DNA from: Callorhinus ursinus
Lineage: Eukaryota > Chordata > Mammalia > Carnivora > Otariidae
DNA: 64,000 bases
Reading direction: 5' to 3'
NCBI RefSeq assembly: GCF_003265705.1
Contig: NW_020312817.1
Coordinates: forward strand, 31,645,820-31,709,819
Position numbers and translations under genes: made by a program. Positions 10,215 to 21,369 of the stretch are shown here, piece after piece. How positions within the stretch are numbered: position 1 is the stretch's first letter; the number at the start of each line of letters is the position of its first letter. The notes beneath the pieces are model-generated. The model was not told the DNA's origin and searched no databases. It saw only the letters and a list, made by a program, of their open reading frames with translations.

Positions 10215-10802
10215 TCAAGCCACCAATTCTTTCCACAAGCTCATGAGAAAATTAGGAAAACAGGAGACGCCGGAGTCCTGTAAACTCTTTATTGCCAACT
10301 GGACCTTGGGCCTGAGCCTTAGCTGCTCTGGGCTGATCTGCTGATCTGGGCTACACATATACACAGAAAGGACTTCTGCTGCCCAGAAGCCTTGAGCAAC
10401 CCAGACCAAAAGCAGTGGAGGAGCCAACTTGGCCTCCTCCCTAAGGCTCACACTTTCACCTGGTACCCTAAGGTCTAGCAACTTGAAAAAGTCAGGAAGA
10501 ATGAACCCAAAGAACAAGAGGAACAAGAGCTCTCCTCCCTGGGGCTGACAGCAGCTGGCCTGAGTCATCCTTCCTTGTGCCCTACCCTGTTCCTGCTTGG
10601 CCTTCCCACACAGGATGGTCCCACACATAATGCAGCCCCATCTCTTTGTACCCCTCCACAGGCCTGGGAGCAAGGAAAGGAAAAAGATCCAAGAAAGAAA
10701 AGCCAGAGTCAATGGCATAAATATGTAAATGCCTTTAAACTTCCCTAAAATCTCCCCAGTAGTAGCTTCCCCCTTGCCATGGACCATGCTCCTTTTTCCC
10801 AA
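10215..10802 (-). other. Unassigned 195-codon open frame with downstream-like AATAAA
   Basis: The minus-strand frame runs from an ATG at 10802 to a stop at 10215. The predicted product has two hydrophobic stretches (around residues 28-48, IFMPLTLAFLSWIFFLSLL, and residues 90-108, LLFLLFFGFILPDFFKLL) but no motif I recognise. On the same strand an AATAAA signal lies at 10293-10288, inside the frame's 3' part, followed by GAGTTTACAGG. It could be the last exon or 3'UTR of an unknown minus-strand transcript, or a chance frame. I cannot decide from sequence alone. Confidence 0.2.
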
Positions 10803-10920
10803 TCATGGAGCTCTGAGGGTGGAGTGGAAAACAGAGAGAGCAACCTAGAAAAAAGTACTTTAGGAATGCAAATAAGAGGTCATTACCAAGAAGTTTCATT
10901 ACCAAGATGTCTATGCTTTT

Positions 10921-11010
10921 TCATTAGCAAATATTCAGTGTATCTCGATGCCAGGCACTGTTCTAGGTACTCATCCCACTGGAGCTTATGTTCTGGCTCT
11001 GGTAAGGAAT
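10921..11010 (+). mobile_element. L2 3'-end fragment
   Basis: 'AGCAAATATTCAGTG', 'ATGCCAGGCACTGTTCTAGG' and 'CTGGAGCTTATGTTCTGG' in this order match the end of the ancient L2 LINE consensus (TATTTATTGAG ... CCAGGCACTGTGCTAGG ... GGAGCTTACATTCT). Confidence 0.75.
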
Positions 11011-13689
11011 GTGAGAATAAAGTGTGGCACCTCAGAGCCTGGCAATAATTAATTGTCTTACCTCTCTCCTGGGCTCCAACTGTCCCTTCTTTGAATCATT
11101 CTTTTTGCGTTGTCTGACATTGGCATACTCTGTCCATCTTTCCCTCTGAAGTCCTCTGGGAACAAGGCTGTGCTTCATTCACTGGTGGGCTGTCAGTAGC
11201 TCCCAGCCCAACCCCTACTCACATGCCAGTTGGTTAAATGTTTGTGGAAGGAAGGACGGGAGGAAGGATGGGAGGGAGGAGGCGAACTTCTCACGGCTTG
11301 CTTCTGAAGACTTCTTACCTATTCAAGGAAGAATTAACTTTCAATGATCATTTGTTATACGTTGTGAACTCTCCACTTCACAACTGCCATATGTTTATAC
11401 TATGGACCAACCCAACTGACATGGACTTACATTTTAAATGTGTCGTTTTGAAGAGTAAAGAATAAATCATCAAGGGGCTCTCAGAAACAAACCATCCTGC
11501 TATATCACCAAGAGTGATGATCTCAACAGCAGCACACAAGGGTCTCAGACACTGCATGTCCTTAATATGGGAGACATTCATTGGAGGGGCTTTCCCAAGT
11601 GTTATTTTCACAAGCAATCAGATTAATATAGGGGATTTTCCTTGGATTTGTTTGGAAACATTTTATCCTGATGTGAAACATTCAAACTCCACCGCTTACA
11701 AAAAAGCTACAGCCTTTCCTCTCAGTTGTCCCTTGGCCTTCGATCACATCCCAGCTGAAGCAACAAGTATGCTTAATTTTGTTTTGTTGTCCTTCTAATA
11801 GAGAAAGCACTTCAGGTCAAGAAACTGAGAGAATATGAATGCTGACCCTACGTGTCTTTGGTTATTTGTGGTTTCCTATGTACTTACTCTAGGGTGGACT
11901 TTTCCCCCACCTCATTCCTTTACCCCCACCCCCAGGCCCTTAGGATTAAACCCAAGTATTGTTCTAGCCTTAAAGGAATGGCTTCTTTACTTACTTAAAG
12001 CCATGAGAGGCCAACGAGATTTCAACAGCCACATAATTCCATCAGGAGTCAACATTTCCTAACCACAAGACTGAGGGGCCTTCCTGGGGCCATCAGGCAT
12101 AATGCTGCCTTCTCAGAGGGCCCATGGGCCACCCAAGATGGCTGGTAGTCTGTGTCATCCTTTTCTTTTTCCAACCAACTGTCTTTGAAAGAAAGAAAAA
12201 GAAAAGGTCTCTTCGAATGTACCCATTTATTTCCCAAATATTCCATTGAATGAATTCCTTATTAGGCCAAACCTAATGCTCTGAAGTATGGTCCGAGCAC
12301 AGCATTCTGCACAAAAGGGGCCTGAAAAGAGCCAGTGGCGAGTGTGAGGAAAGCACACGTGAAAGGACTCAGTGAGGAGGTTCCCATGGGTGGCTGGGGG
12401 TCCACCACTGCCTCGCCGTTTGCAGCTCTGGGCTGAGCTAAGCATCACATTGTTCATGTAAAGAAAAAGCGGCTGTTCTCCCTGAGTGCCCCTTCCCTGC
12501 TCCCAGTGGCTGCGATCAACAGCCCCAAGACCCTAATTGCCACAGCCTATTAGAAATAATGAGACTTCCATGGCAGAAGCCAAGGGTAAAAGCGACATCT
12601 CACAACACGAAAGGTTAATATCAACATATACTGCCAGTGAGTGCAAAGGGCACGTCAATTGGTGGCTCATTACCGCGGGTTGACCCATGGGGAAAGTGTC
12701 ATTCTGCAGAGAGGCTTTCTCAGGATGTGGCAGCAAAAGTTACAAAAGATAAGGACTTGCCTGTGGAACACGTTCAACTAATGAGAGCTGGAAATTGTTT
12801 GAAACATCCCGATGACCTCACAGATGGGGGATGCTGATTAAGGTGGCTACATGAGGCTCCTTTCTTGTCTGACAGCCCATTGAGAAGCTTTGGTGAGATG
12901 TGACTAACCGGCCGTGAAGGTGTCTCCATCTTCCCTGACATGGTCCATGCTTTGGGCAAAACAAACATGAAAAATAAGTCTAAACCGACATGCATGTTTG
13001 AGTTTAGTTTTCAGAGACATGTTTTGGGAAAAGAGCACTGGTGGGGCTGTGAGCTATGATTCTTTTATGGCAAAGGGGGTTTGTGACTACTTGCGTGACT
13101 AATCGCATGACTGCGCTGGGGATGAGCCAACGGCAAATTTAGGTCTTGAACACTTGACAAAACAACTCTACTGTTCTGTGGGTGAAATTCTATGGAGCTT
13201 CATGTGTAATTAAATGAAAGTTTCACAAGGGTCTACACCTCAGTCATTCAATGCTGATATGTGGCACAAAGAACGGATTTTGCCACATCAAAATACATCC
13301 ATGGAACAATAGGGAAATGAAACCGAATTTTTGTCTGCTTTGCCGGATGTTTTCTGAGACAGAAACATTCAAAGAAGAAACCCTGGAGTTCTCTCGACCC
13401 TCATTTTGAGCCTGAGACTCTGAAAAGAGATCACCATTATGGATGTCCTGCCCCTTTCTCATACTACAGATAAGGATGAGGGTGTACCTCATACTGTTTG
13501 TCTGAACTCCCTCTAGAAAAGCCATAACTAACACCTGCCCATTTACCATCTCACTTAAAATTGCAAGAATCACTCATGTCTTGCAAAAATAGATCTCAGA
13601 AAAGAGCTTATCACTGAATTAAATAAGGTTATACAATGTTATACAAGGGTTTTATAATGAGATTTAGGAAATTTTTGTTCAAGCATTTT
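11011..13689. other. Unique sequence, about 2.7 kb without recognised repeats
   Basis: This is the first long stretch with almost no transposon debris. No exon with convincing splice sites and coding character is recognised. The open frames of up to 109 codons on either strand (for example 13244-13573 minus) carry no motif. Part of it may be conserved non-coding DNA, but that needs comparison between species. Confidence 0.4.
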
Positions 13690-14165
13690 TAACTAGTTAC
13701 AAATCACTTTATAATACATTATCACAAAATATAGTGACTTAAACAACAACGAACTTTTATTATCTCACATAGTTTCTGTGGGCAACCTCATAGGGTTGCA
13801 GTAAGATGTTAACCAGAGCTATGGTATCATGTGAAGGCTTGTCTGGGGCTGGAGGATTTGCTTCCAAGGTAGATCACTCACATGTCTGGCAAATTAGTGT
13901 TGGTTGTATTTAGGAGGTCCTTCAGTTCCTGCTACATCCTCTCTTTAGAGCTACTTGAGCATCCTTACCACATGGCCACTAGCTTCTCCCAGAGTGATAA
14001 CCCAAGAGGGAGAAAGATAGAAGCCACAACTTCTTTAATGACCTAGCCTCAGAAATCACACACCATCATATCCACAATATCCTAGTGGTTACACAGCTCA
14101 GTCTATTTGATGTGGGAGTGGACTACCCATGGGTATGAATACCAGGAGGCAAGAGTCTTTGGGAT
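13690..14165 (+). mobile_element. Ancient mammalian dispersed repeat, family unassigned
   Basis: The order 'AATATAGTGACTTAAACAAC', 'TTTATTATCTCACATAGTTT CTGTGGG', 'GAAGGCTTGTCTGGGGCTGG', 'CTTCCAAGGTAGATCACTCA', 'CACACCATCATATCCACAAT' and 'GAATACCAGGAGGCAAGAG' (quoted in pieces) follows a widespread, old repeat consensus I recall from many mammalian loci. I cannot name the family securely. Confidence 0.6.
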
Positions 14166-14201
14166 ACTAAATACCACACCATTTTTTAAAAGAGTAAAAA
14201 T

Positions 14202-14427
14202 AGGGCGCTTGTGTGGCTCAGTCATTAGGCGTCTGCTTTTGGCTCAGGTCATGATCCCAGGGTCCTGGGATCGAGCCCCGCATCAGGCTCCCTGCTCAGC
14301 GGGGAGCCTGTTTCTCCCTCTCCCACTCCCCCTGCTTGTGTTCCCTCTCTGGCTGTGTATCTCTCTCTGTCAAATAAATAAATAAAATCTTTTAAAAAAT
14401 AAAAAATAAAATAAAATATTAAAAATA
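14202..14427 (+). mobile_element. SINEC
   Basis: The head is AGGGCGCTTGTGTGGCTCAG. The B-box region GGGATCGAGCCCC is well preserved, and the 3' part is of the CCCACTCCCCCTGCTTGTG type. The tail has decayed into an AAAATA-rich tract to about 14427. Confidence 0.95.
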
Positions 14428-15199
14428 TATCAAACTGGTTAAAAAAATATATAAGGAATATGATTGTTGATCCAGTCAGCCAGAATTCTATAAGGGAAAC
14501 AAAACCAAACAGCCCATGGTAAAATTTATGAAGAAAATACACTCCACTCAACTAAAAAAAAAAAACTTTTCTACTAATGTATACCTATATTTTGTGCCTC
14601 TAAGGCCAAAATGAAGAGACGAATTAAGAGATTATTCAAGAGAAATTAATCTTAGTAGATTTTTAAGAAACAAAGGTTTTTTGAAACAACTCTTTTGACC
14701 TAAAGAGCAGAATTTTTCCTAAAGCATCTAGAAAATTTCATAGTCTCCCTTTTTAAGTGCATATCCATGGAGTGGTTTACAATCATTCACCAATGTGCCA
14801 AGCACAGAGAATTCAAGAGGAACAAGGTGGAGAAAATAAAAATTGACTAATCCATTTTAGAGAGACACATGCTCTTCAGGGGAATGGATTTGATATACCT
14901 GCTGAAGAGTCCCTATGAGTATGGATGTGATCAAGGTTTATACATGTTCTATAGATATTAGGACTAAACCGATTTATAAAATATATCAGTATTTATCTTA
15001 TAAAAGAAATTCTTATTTAAGTACTTGATGAAGCAGTTTAATGAATCAACTTTTCTTGTTTCTTTACAGAATATTATAGACTTGTTCACCTAGTTCAGTA
15101 TTATCACAAAATTGGATACTCCATGCTTTAATTTATATCAAATTTCTATTTTCTGAATAAGAACCACAACTTTCTTAAACCTCTTTTTTTAGTCTCCTA
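14428..15199. other. AT-rich sequence, probably diverged repeat debris
   Basis: No gene is seen. Composition and phrases near 15.0-15.2 kb suggest the decayed upstream part of the adjoining L1, but I cannot place a boundary. Confidence 0.4.
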
Positions 15200-16555
15200 C
15201 CCCAACTTCTCTGACCTAAATAAATGGAAAGATAGAGCATGTTCAGAGATTAGAAAACTCTGTATTATTAAAATGGCAATGTTGCCCAAATTCTCCCCAA
15301 GATTCAGTGCAGTCCCCATCAAAATTCCTACAGGCATTTTTGTAGAAACTGACAAGCTAATTCTAAGATTCATATGGAACTTCAAATAGTCTAGAATAGC
15401 CAAAGCAATTTTAAAAAGGAACAAAGTTGAAGAACCTATTCTACTTGATTTTAATACTTACAATGAAACTATAGTGAATCAGACTATTGGGTACTATCTA
15501 GGGATAGATATAGAGATCAATGGAAAATAATAGAGTCAAAAAATAGACAAAGTGATTTTTGAGAAAAATGCTAAGGCAATTCAATGGGGAAAATTTTTCT
15601 AATAAATATTCAATGAACTAAGTATCCATATTTTAAAAAATAAACATCAATTCTTAAGACTACAATACACAAAAATCAACTCAAAAAGTATCTTGTAGCT
15701 TAATATGAAGCCTGAAACTACAAAACTTCCAGAAAATGCAAGAAATATTTAGACCTTAGGGCAGGCAAAGATTTCTTAAATATGACACCAAATCATTATC
15801 CATAAAAGAAAGAATATTGATAACTAAACTTTATCAAAATCTAAAACTTTTGCTCTTTGATCAGATACCAATAAGAAAACAAAGAACAAATAAAACACTG
15901 GTAGAAAACATTCACAAAACATCTATCTGATAAAGAACTTCCATTCAAAATATATAGAGAACTCTTACAATTCAAAATGATATAAACAGACTCTTCACCA
16001 AAGAAGAGATATAAATGGTCAATAAATACATGAAGAGATGTCCAACATCATTAGTCCTCATCGTGGCAAATGTATAACAATGCAAATTAAAACTACAACG
16101 AGGTTCTACTACACATACATTGGCTAAGATTAAAAAGTGTGAGCACACTAAGTCTTTGCAATTATGTGGAGAAACTGGAACTCTTACATACTGACGATAG
16201 GAATATAAAATAGCACACCCACCGCCAAAACAATTTGGCAGTTTCTCTAAAGTTAAATATACACCTACCATGCAACCCAATCATTTCACTCCTAGGTATT
16301 TAACCAATGAAACAAAAATGTATGCCCACACAAAGACTATACATGAATTTTCTTAGCAGCTTTCTTTGTAACAGCAAAAAATTAGAAACAATCCAATTGT
16401 CCATCAATAGGTAAATGGATTAATAAATTGTAGTATATCATACAAGGGAATACTATTCACCAATTAAAGGGATGATCTATTGATATACACAACAACATGA
16501 CTGAATCTCAAAATCGTTGTGCTAAACGAAAGAAGCCAGGCAAAAAAAATATTAA
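15200..16555 (+). mobile_element. Ancient LINE-1 fragment (ORF2 C-terminal half and 3' end)
   Basis: Plus-strand phrases match the L1 ORF2/3' region in order: 'CAATCCCCATCAAAATTCCT'-like at 15.31 kb, 'ATTCTAAGATTCATATGGAAC', 'ATGCAAATTAAAACTACAA' at 16.08 kb, 'GGCAGTTTCTCTAAAGTTAA', 'TGTCCATCAATAGGTAAATGG' (shortened) and 'GGGAATACTATTCACC' at 16.45 kb. The frame is broken many times, so it is a dead L1M-age copy truncated at its 5' end. Confidence 0.88.
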
Positions 16556-16571
16556 TTAATTAAAAAAAAGG

Positions 16572-16840
16572 CAGACGCCTGGGCTCAAGTTCCAACTCCA
16601 TCTGGCCATGCAACATTGAGCAATGTCTTACTCTACCTGCTTTTGTTTTCTCACCTGCTAAATGGGAATAATAATAATGATAATGATTAATAATAATAAT
16701 AATAGCTCCTGCTTACTGAGTGCTTACTATCATTCAAGGTCTTTATTTGCAATATTCCACTGAATCCTCACAACTCCATGATATTTGAGATAATGCATTT
16801 TTAGCACTGACCACAGCACTCAACAAATTGTAGTTATTAT
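16572..16840 (+). mobile_element. MIR fragment with (AAT)n expansion
   Basis: 'GGCTCAAGTTCCAACTCCAT', 'ACATTGAGCAATGTCTTACT' and 'CTCACCTGCTAAATGGGAAT' follow the MIR core. An ATA/AAT run at about 16667-16704 has expanded from the ATAATAATAG of the consensus. The sequence after 16710 resembles a second MIR/L2-type segment. Confidence 0.75.
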
Positions 16841-16879
16841 TTTACTTTCTTACTAATTTCTTGTTAATAATAAATAGAT

Positions 16880-17500
16880 AGATGTCAAGACCCAATTATG
16901 TCTAAGGCCCTATGGAGAGATACAAAGATAATAAGACTGAGGCCCTATCTTCCAGAATCTAACAATCTATGATTGGAATCAAACATATACACCAGCAACT
17001 GTAACACAAGGTAGCATTAGAAAGAAGCAAATATAGTGCCGTGAGCGAGGATCATGGCTTCTCATAGAGAAACTAGTGCTCAAGCTGGGCCTGGAAGGAT
17101 GGTGGCACCTCACCAGGAAAAGCTGCTGAGGGATAAAAAAAACTCTGGAAATGACAGCATGAAGAGAGAAAGCAGGAGCACTGGGAACAACAGCAAAGAC
17201 GACAGTACTAGTGGAGCACAAGTCTTGTGAAAATAAATGTGAGCAATGAGGGTCAGACCTTGGGAGGCCTGAAAAGTAGGCAAGACGTTTGGGCCGCAGT
17301 CCAAATACATCGGGGTTACTCTTGGGTGTTTTGGCACGATTACTATGGCAGGGATATGGCCAAAGGAGAGCTGAGAGGTGGGAGGAGCTACTAAGAAGCT
17401 TTTGTGACAAGCTAAGTGAAGCCTGAACAGAGGTGGTGGCTGAAAGAATGCAAAGTATGTAAGAATTGATTCTAAGGTAACAGCAAATTGATACAGTGAC
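16880..17500 (+). mobile_element. Ancient L2-type LINE remnant
   Basis: Phrases such as 'CCAGAATCTAACAATCTATG', 'AAGCTGGGCCTGGAAGGATG' and 'CTTGGGAGGCCTGAAAAGTAG' (shortened) resemble the 3' part of very old L2-like repeats. A 143-codon minus-strand frame across it is a composition shadow. The family assignment is tentative. Confidence 0.5.
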
Positions 17501-17699
17501 TAATTAGCGTGGACCAGAGGAGAGAAAAAAGTCAAGGGGATCCCAAAGTGGCAAACCTGCTTGACTGAAAGGAATGGGAAGACCATTATTAGACATTCAG
17601 ACGGCCAGAATAAAAGAATATTTGAGCAGGATACAAGAAGTGCTAACAATGAAGTGAAAAATAAATAAATCTTGAATTGCATTCAAAGTAACATTTTGT

Positions 17700-17956
17700 T
17701 CACAAAACAAAACACAACACCCCCTAGGAGAATGAAAAGCAAACCACAGAGTGGCGGGAAACACGTAACAAAGGATTCATTTTGAGAGTATATAAAGAAT
17801 TAGTATAAATCATCAAGAGAAAAACAGACAACCCAATAGAAAAATGGGCAAACAGCCTCAAACAGCACTTCACAGGATGATATGCAAATGGACAAAAATG
17901 AAAAGTCGCTCAACTTCGTTAGTCATTGAGGAAATGCAAATTAAAATCCTAATGAG
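17700..17956 (+). mobile_element. Ancient LINE-1 fragment, left of a SINE pair
   Basis: 'GAAAAATGGGCAAACAGCCTC' (shortened), 'GGATGATATGCAAATGGAC' and 'GGAAATGCAAATTAAAATCC' are L1 ORF2 signatures. The element resumes at 18371 after two SINEs, so both halves are one L1 copy. Confidence 0.88.
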
Positions 17957-18151
17957 GGGGCGCCTGGGTGGCTCAGTCTGTTAACTGTCTGCCTTCTGCT
18001 CAGGTCATGATCCCAGGGTCCTGGGATAGAGTCGTGCATTGGGCTCCCTGCTCAACGGGGAGCCTGCTTCCCCTTCTCCCTCTGCCCTCCCACCTTCCTC
18101 ATGTTCTCTCTCTCTCTGCTCTCTCTCTCTCAAATAAATAAATAAAATCTT
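17957..18151 (+). mobile_element. SINEC, outer member of a nested pair
   Basis: It starts GGGGCGCCTGGGTGGCTCAG and ends AAATAAATAAAATCTT. CCTAATGAG at 17948-17956 recurs at 18371-18379, beyond the second SINE. That shows this copy inserted first into the L1 and the next SINE then landed in its tail. Confidence 0.97.
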
Positions 18152-18370
18152 GGGACGCCTGGGTGGCTTAGTCCATTAAGCGTCTGCTTTTGGTTCAGGT
18201 CATAATCCCAGGGTCCTGAGATCAAGTCCCGCATGGGGCTCCTTTGCTCAGCAGGAAGCCTGCTTCTCCCCCTGCATGCCGCTCCCCCGCTTGTGCTCTC
18301 TCTCTCTGACACAGAAATAAATAAAATCTTTAAATAAATAAATAAAATCTTTAAAAATAAATAATAAAAC
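18152..18370 (+). mobile_element. SINEC inserted in the tail of another SINEC
   Basis: The head GGGACGCCTGGGTGGCTTAG follows directly on the previous element's AAAATCTT. It ends AAATAAATAAAATCTTT twice, consistent with the second insertion duplicating tail sequence as its target site. No unique DNA separates the two elements. Confidence 0.96.
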
Positions 18371-19115
18371 CCTAATGAGATGACATTGTACACTCACCAA
18401 AATAAGTAAAATGAAAAAAAAATAGAAAATACCACATATTGGCAAAAAAAATAGACCAAATGGAATTTTCATACATTGCTGGTGGAAATGTAAGTCGGCA
18501 TAGACACTTTAGGAAACTGTTTGGCAATATCTTCTAAAACTGAACCTGTGCACATAATGAGGCTAGCAATTCTAGTCCTAGGCACGAACAAGGGAAATGC
18601 ATATGTACACCAAAAAAAAACAAACCCAAAACTTTAAAAGAATGTTCACAGTAGCATTATTAATAACAGCCTGAAACTGGAAACCACCTAAATGTCCATC
18701 AACAATAGAATGGATTTGAAGAATTGTGGCATATCATATTCATGTAACAGAATATTATATAGCAACGAGAATGAATAAACTACCTCTACCTGCAAGATCT
18801 TGGAACGAGATTATAAATATGATGTTGCATGGAAAAAGATAGTCACAAAACACATAAATATGATCCCATTTATATGAAGTTCAAAAACAGGAAAAACTAA
18901 TCTATTGTGTTAAAAATCAGGATTGTGGTTATTCTTAGGGTGAATGAGGCAAGGACTTAGAAAAAAGCAGGAGGGATGTACCTGGGGCAATGATAATGTT
19001 CTGTTCCTTGGTCCTGCTGCTGGTTTGAAGGGTGTGTCCCTCTTGTAAAATTCTTTGAACTCTATGCTTATTATCTGGTGCACTCTTCTGCATTTCTGTT
19101 ATACATTAATAAAAA
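18371..19115 (+). mobile_element. Ancient LINE-1 fragment, right of the SINE pair
   Basis: It continues from 'GAGATGACATTGTACACTCA' through 'TACATTGCTGGTGGAAATGT', 'GGAAACTGTTTGGCAATATC', 'AAATGTCCATCAACAATAGA' and 'GATCCCATTTATATGAAGTT' to a 3' end near 'TATACATTAATAAAAAACG'. This is the L1 ORF2 C-terminus and 3'UTR of an ancient copy. Confidence 0.9.
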
Positions 19116-19465
19116 ACGTATCCCTGAAAAAGCAAGTTTGAGGATTAGGTGACATAGTTAGAATCAGAAATGATGATTTCTGTAGAAATACAGATGTTCC
19201 ACAAACAGGAGATGTGGGTCTATGTTAGTAGTCAACAGGACGTTACTGGAGATAAACATATCTGTGTCATTCATTATAACAATCATAGATAATGACAAAG
19301 GGAAGAAGCTAAAGAAAGAATTTTGGGGAATGTTTACCGATAGGTGTTGGAAGAAGAAAAACAGAGAAAAACAAAGAGGTAGGAAAGGGTCAAGAAATGC
19401 ATGCGCATAAACCAAAGCAGAACAGTGCTTCAAAGAGGAGAGGTGCAGCTCAGAGCAAGAACAAA

Positions 19466-19600
19466 TACGGCACAGTAGTTAAGAGTATGGGCTTTGGAGC
19501 CAGAATTTCTGGGCTCAAAGCTTTCATTTCCTCATCTTCCAAATAGAGCTACAAATGGACACCACCACATCGGGTTAGTTTATCTGAGCAATGCTAACGT
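19466..19600 (+). mobile_element. MIR fragment
   Basis: 'ACGGCACAGTAGTTAAGAGT' and 'GGCTTTGGAGCCAGAATTTC' match the tRNA-related 5' part of MIR, followed by 'TTTCCTCATCTTCCAAATAG' from its core. Part of the middle is lost. Confidence 0.85.
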
Positions 19601-20343
19601 CCACTTATATAGAGTTCCAAGAAGTGTGGGAAAGGTTTCAAGTCTTAGTAGTTAAGACTTGAAATGGAGCCATTTTCAGGGAGCAATGGGATAAGGGGGC
19701 AGAGGTATGGTAAGGAAGTATATACAAAGAGTGCACCAGTAATGAACACCCAGTGTCCCTAAGACTACAGGTGGATCTTCCAGCTTTCTGACATGACACC
19801 AAGTCTCTGGTCAACCTCTCCAGTTCCCAAGTACTCACTTATACTCCAGACATGAGAGTGAGGCTACAGGTTGGCCAAGGTCCCCATTAGACAGGGGCCT
19901 CCAGGCATGTGGCCCAGGAAGAAACTGGTTTTCTCAGTTGGTTGAGAAGTTTGAATGTAGCCATACCTATCTTCTGAAATAATGCGGGGATGTAGTTCCT
20001 GTTTCTCAGATTAAGAAGCCTCGCCATTAAAAACCCATCCCAGGAAGGAGAGAGGAGAAGGAGAAGCCCTAGACAACTGTACATAAGAACCAACTTAACT
20101 GTTCTCTCTGAAGTTTCTTTTCTAGTGGTAGCACATGCAGTGAAACTAAGTTTTGCTATAACTAAGTATTAACATATTGATGTATTGATGTAAGTATTGA
20201 TGTAACTAAGTATTGCTCCTGTTATTCCAAGGGGCATCTCAGCCACTTACATCACTTCTTTCAAAAATGCATCTTTGAATGAGATTCACTGAATTTCTCC
20301 AGTGCTTCTATGTTCTCTGTGAGCAATCAAAAATGTCTTTTTT
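19601..20343. other. Unique sequence
   Basis: No gene or familiar repeat is recognised. A short TATTGATGTA-type direct repeat occurs near 20.17-20.21 kb. Confidence 0.5.
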
Positions 20344-20511
20344 GGGTGCCTGGGTGGCTCAGGATGTTAAATGTCTGCCTTCGGCTCAGGTCATGATCCC
20401 ATGATCAAGTCCCTGCTCAGCTGGGAGCCTGCTTCTCCCTCTGCCTGCCACTCCCCCCTGCTTGTGCTCTCTCTCTCTCTGTCAAATAAATAAATAAAAT
20501 CTTCTTTCTTT
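20344..20511 (+). mobile_element. SINEC with internal deletion
   Basis: The head is GGGTGCCTGGGTGGCTCAGG and the tail is AAATAAATAAAATCTTC. About 25 bases around the B box are missing (GATCCCATGATCAAGTCCCT replaces the usual longer stretch). The flanks AAATGTCTTTTT and TTAAGTCTTTTT suggest a diverged target-site duplication. Confidence 0.93.
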
Positions 20512-20944
20512 TAAGTCTTTTTTATGGCATTGAATTCCTTAAAATTTCTTAGATTCATTGAAATTGCTACATCATTCAGGAGGCTTTTGTTTCAATGCTG
20601 ATAGTAACAGAAAAAAATATATGAAACTTAGAATAAGCATCTTCATCCTATATGCTGGCAGATGGATCCAAACAAGCAAAAAAAACACAGACTGGATAAT
20701 AGAAATTTGCCTTTTCTGAAAGGTCTCGTTTGTGTTTTTAGAAATCTTGCTGTTGCAAGAGTTAGAGTAGGTTGGTTATCCCTGTGATTTTGGACAGGTT
20801 AAGTTCTTCGGGATTTGAAGTAAGAGTAAGACTGGACTGTAGAGAACTCAAGTAAAAATCAGAAGAGATGATGTTATGAAGAAATTGCTACCCTGAACAC
20901 TGAGCACGAATTCCTGTATTTTCTCCAGAGAGTACCAGAGCCAC

Positions 20945-21345
20945 AAATCATAAAACTTGTTTTAAAATATCCTTTGACCTAAAAAACTCCTTCCTAAGAA
21001 TTTATTTTAAGGAAGAAGTTCAAGAGAGGCCAAACAAAAAGCTATGTATGATAAGATAATCTTGCTGTGTTATTTCTAATAGAAAAAAAAGTGAGAGTAA
21101 CAAACAACCAATGGGACAAAGTTTTGTAAAATAGGATGTTAACAGAATAAGTATTAGTGACTTTTCAAATGGTAATTATGAAGTCTACAAACACACAGGG
21201 AAATGTTTTCCATATTTTAAAAATATAATAAGTTGAAAAAAGGACATAAAAATATACATACACTGATTACTAACCTGTAAAAAATTATATGAATGTTGGC
21301 AAGAAATGGAAAGGAATATGTAAAAATGAAAATTTATATTAAGAT
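20945..21345 (+). mobile_element. Diverged LINE-1-like fragment
   Basis: 'CCTTCCTAAGAATTTATTTT', 'TATTTCTAATAGAAAAAAAAG' (shortened) and 'GAAATGTTTTCCATATTTTA' resemble the L1 3' region (AGGAATTTATCC ... AATAGCAAAAA). Divergence is high. Confidence 0.5.
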
Positions 21346-21369
21346 GAGATTCCGAATAGATTTTTTTTC

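Noticed and set aside
16979..17410. 143-codon minus-strand frame
   Set aside because: It lies antisense to an old purine-rich LINE-like repeat and has no family features.
17957..18060. tRNA gene from A-box/B-box-like sequences
   Set aside because: These are SINE heads: followed by the SINE body and tail, flanked by target duplications, and unable to form a proper cloverleaf.
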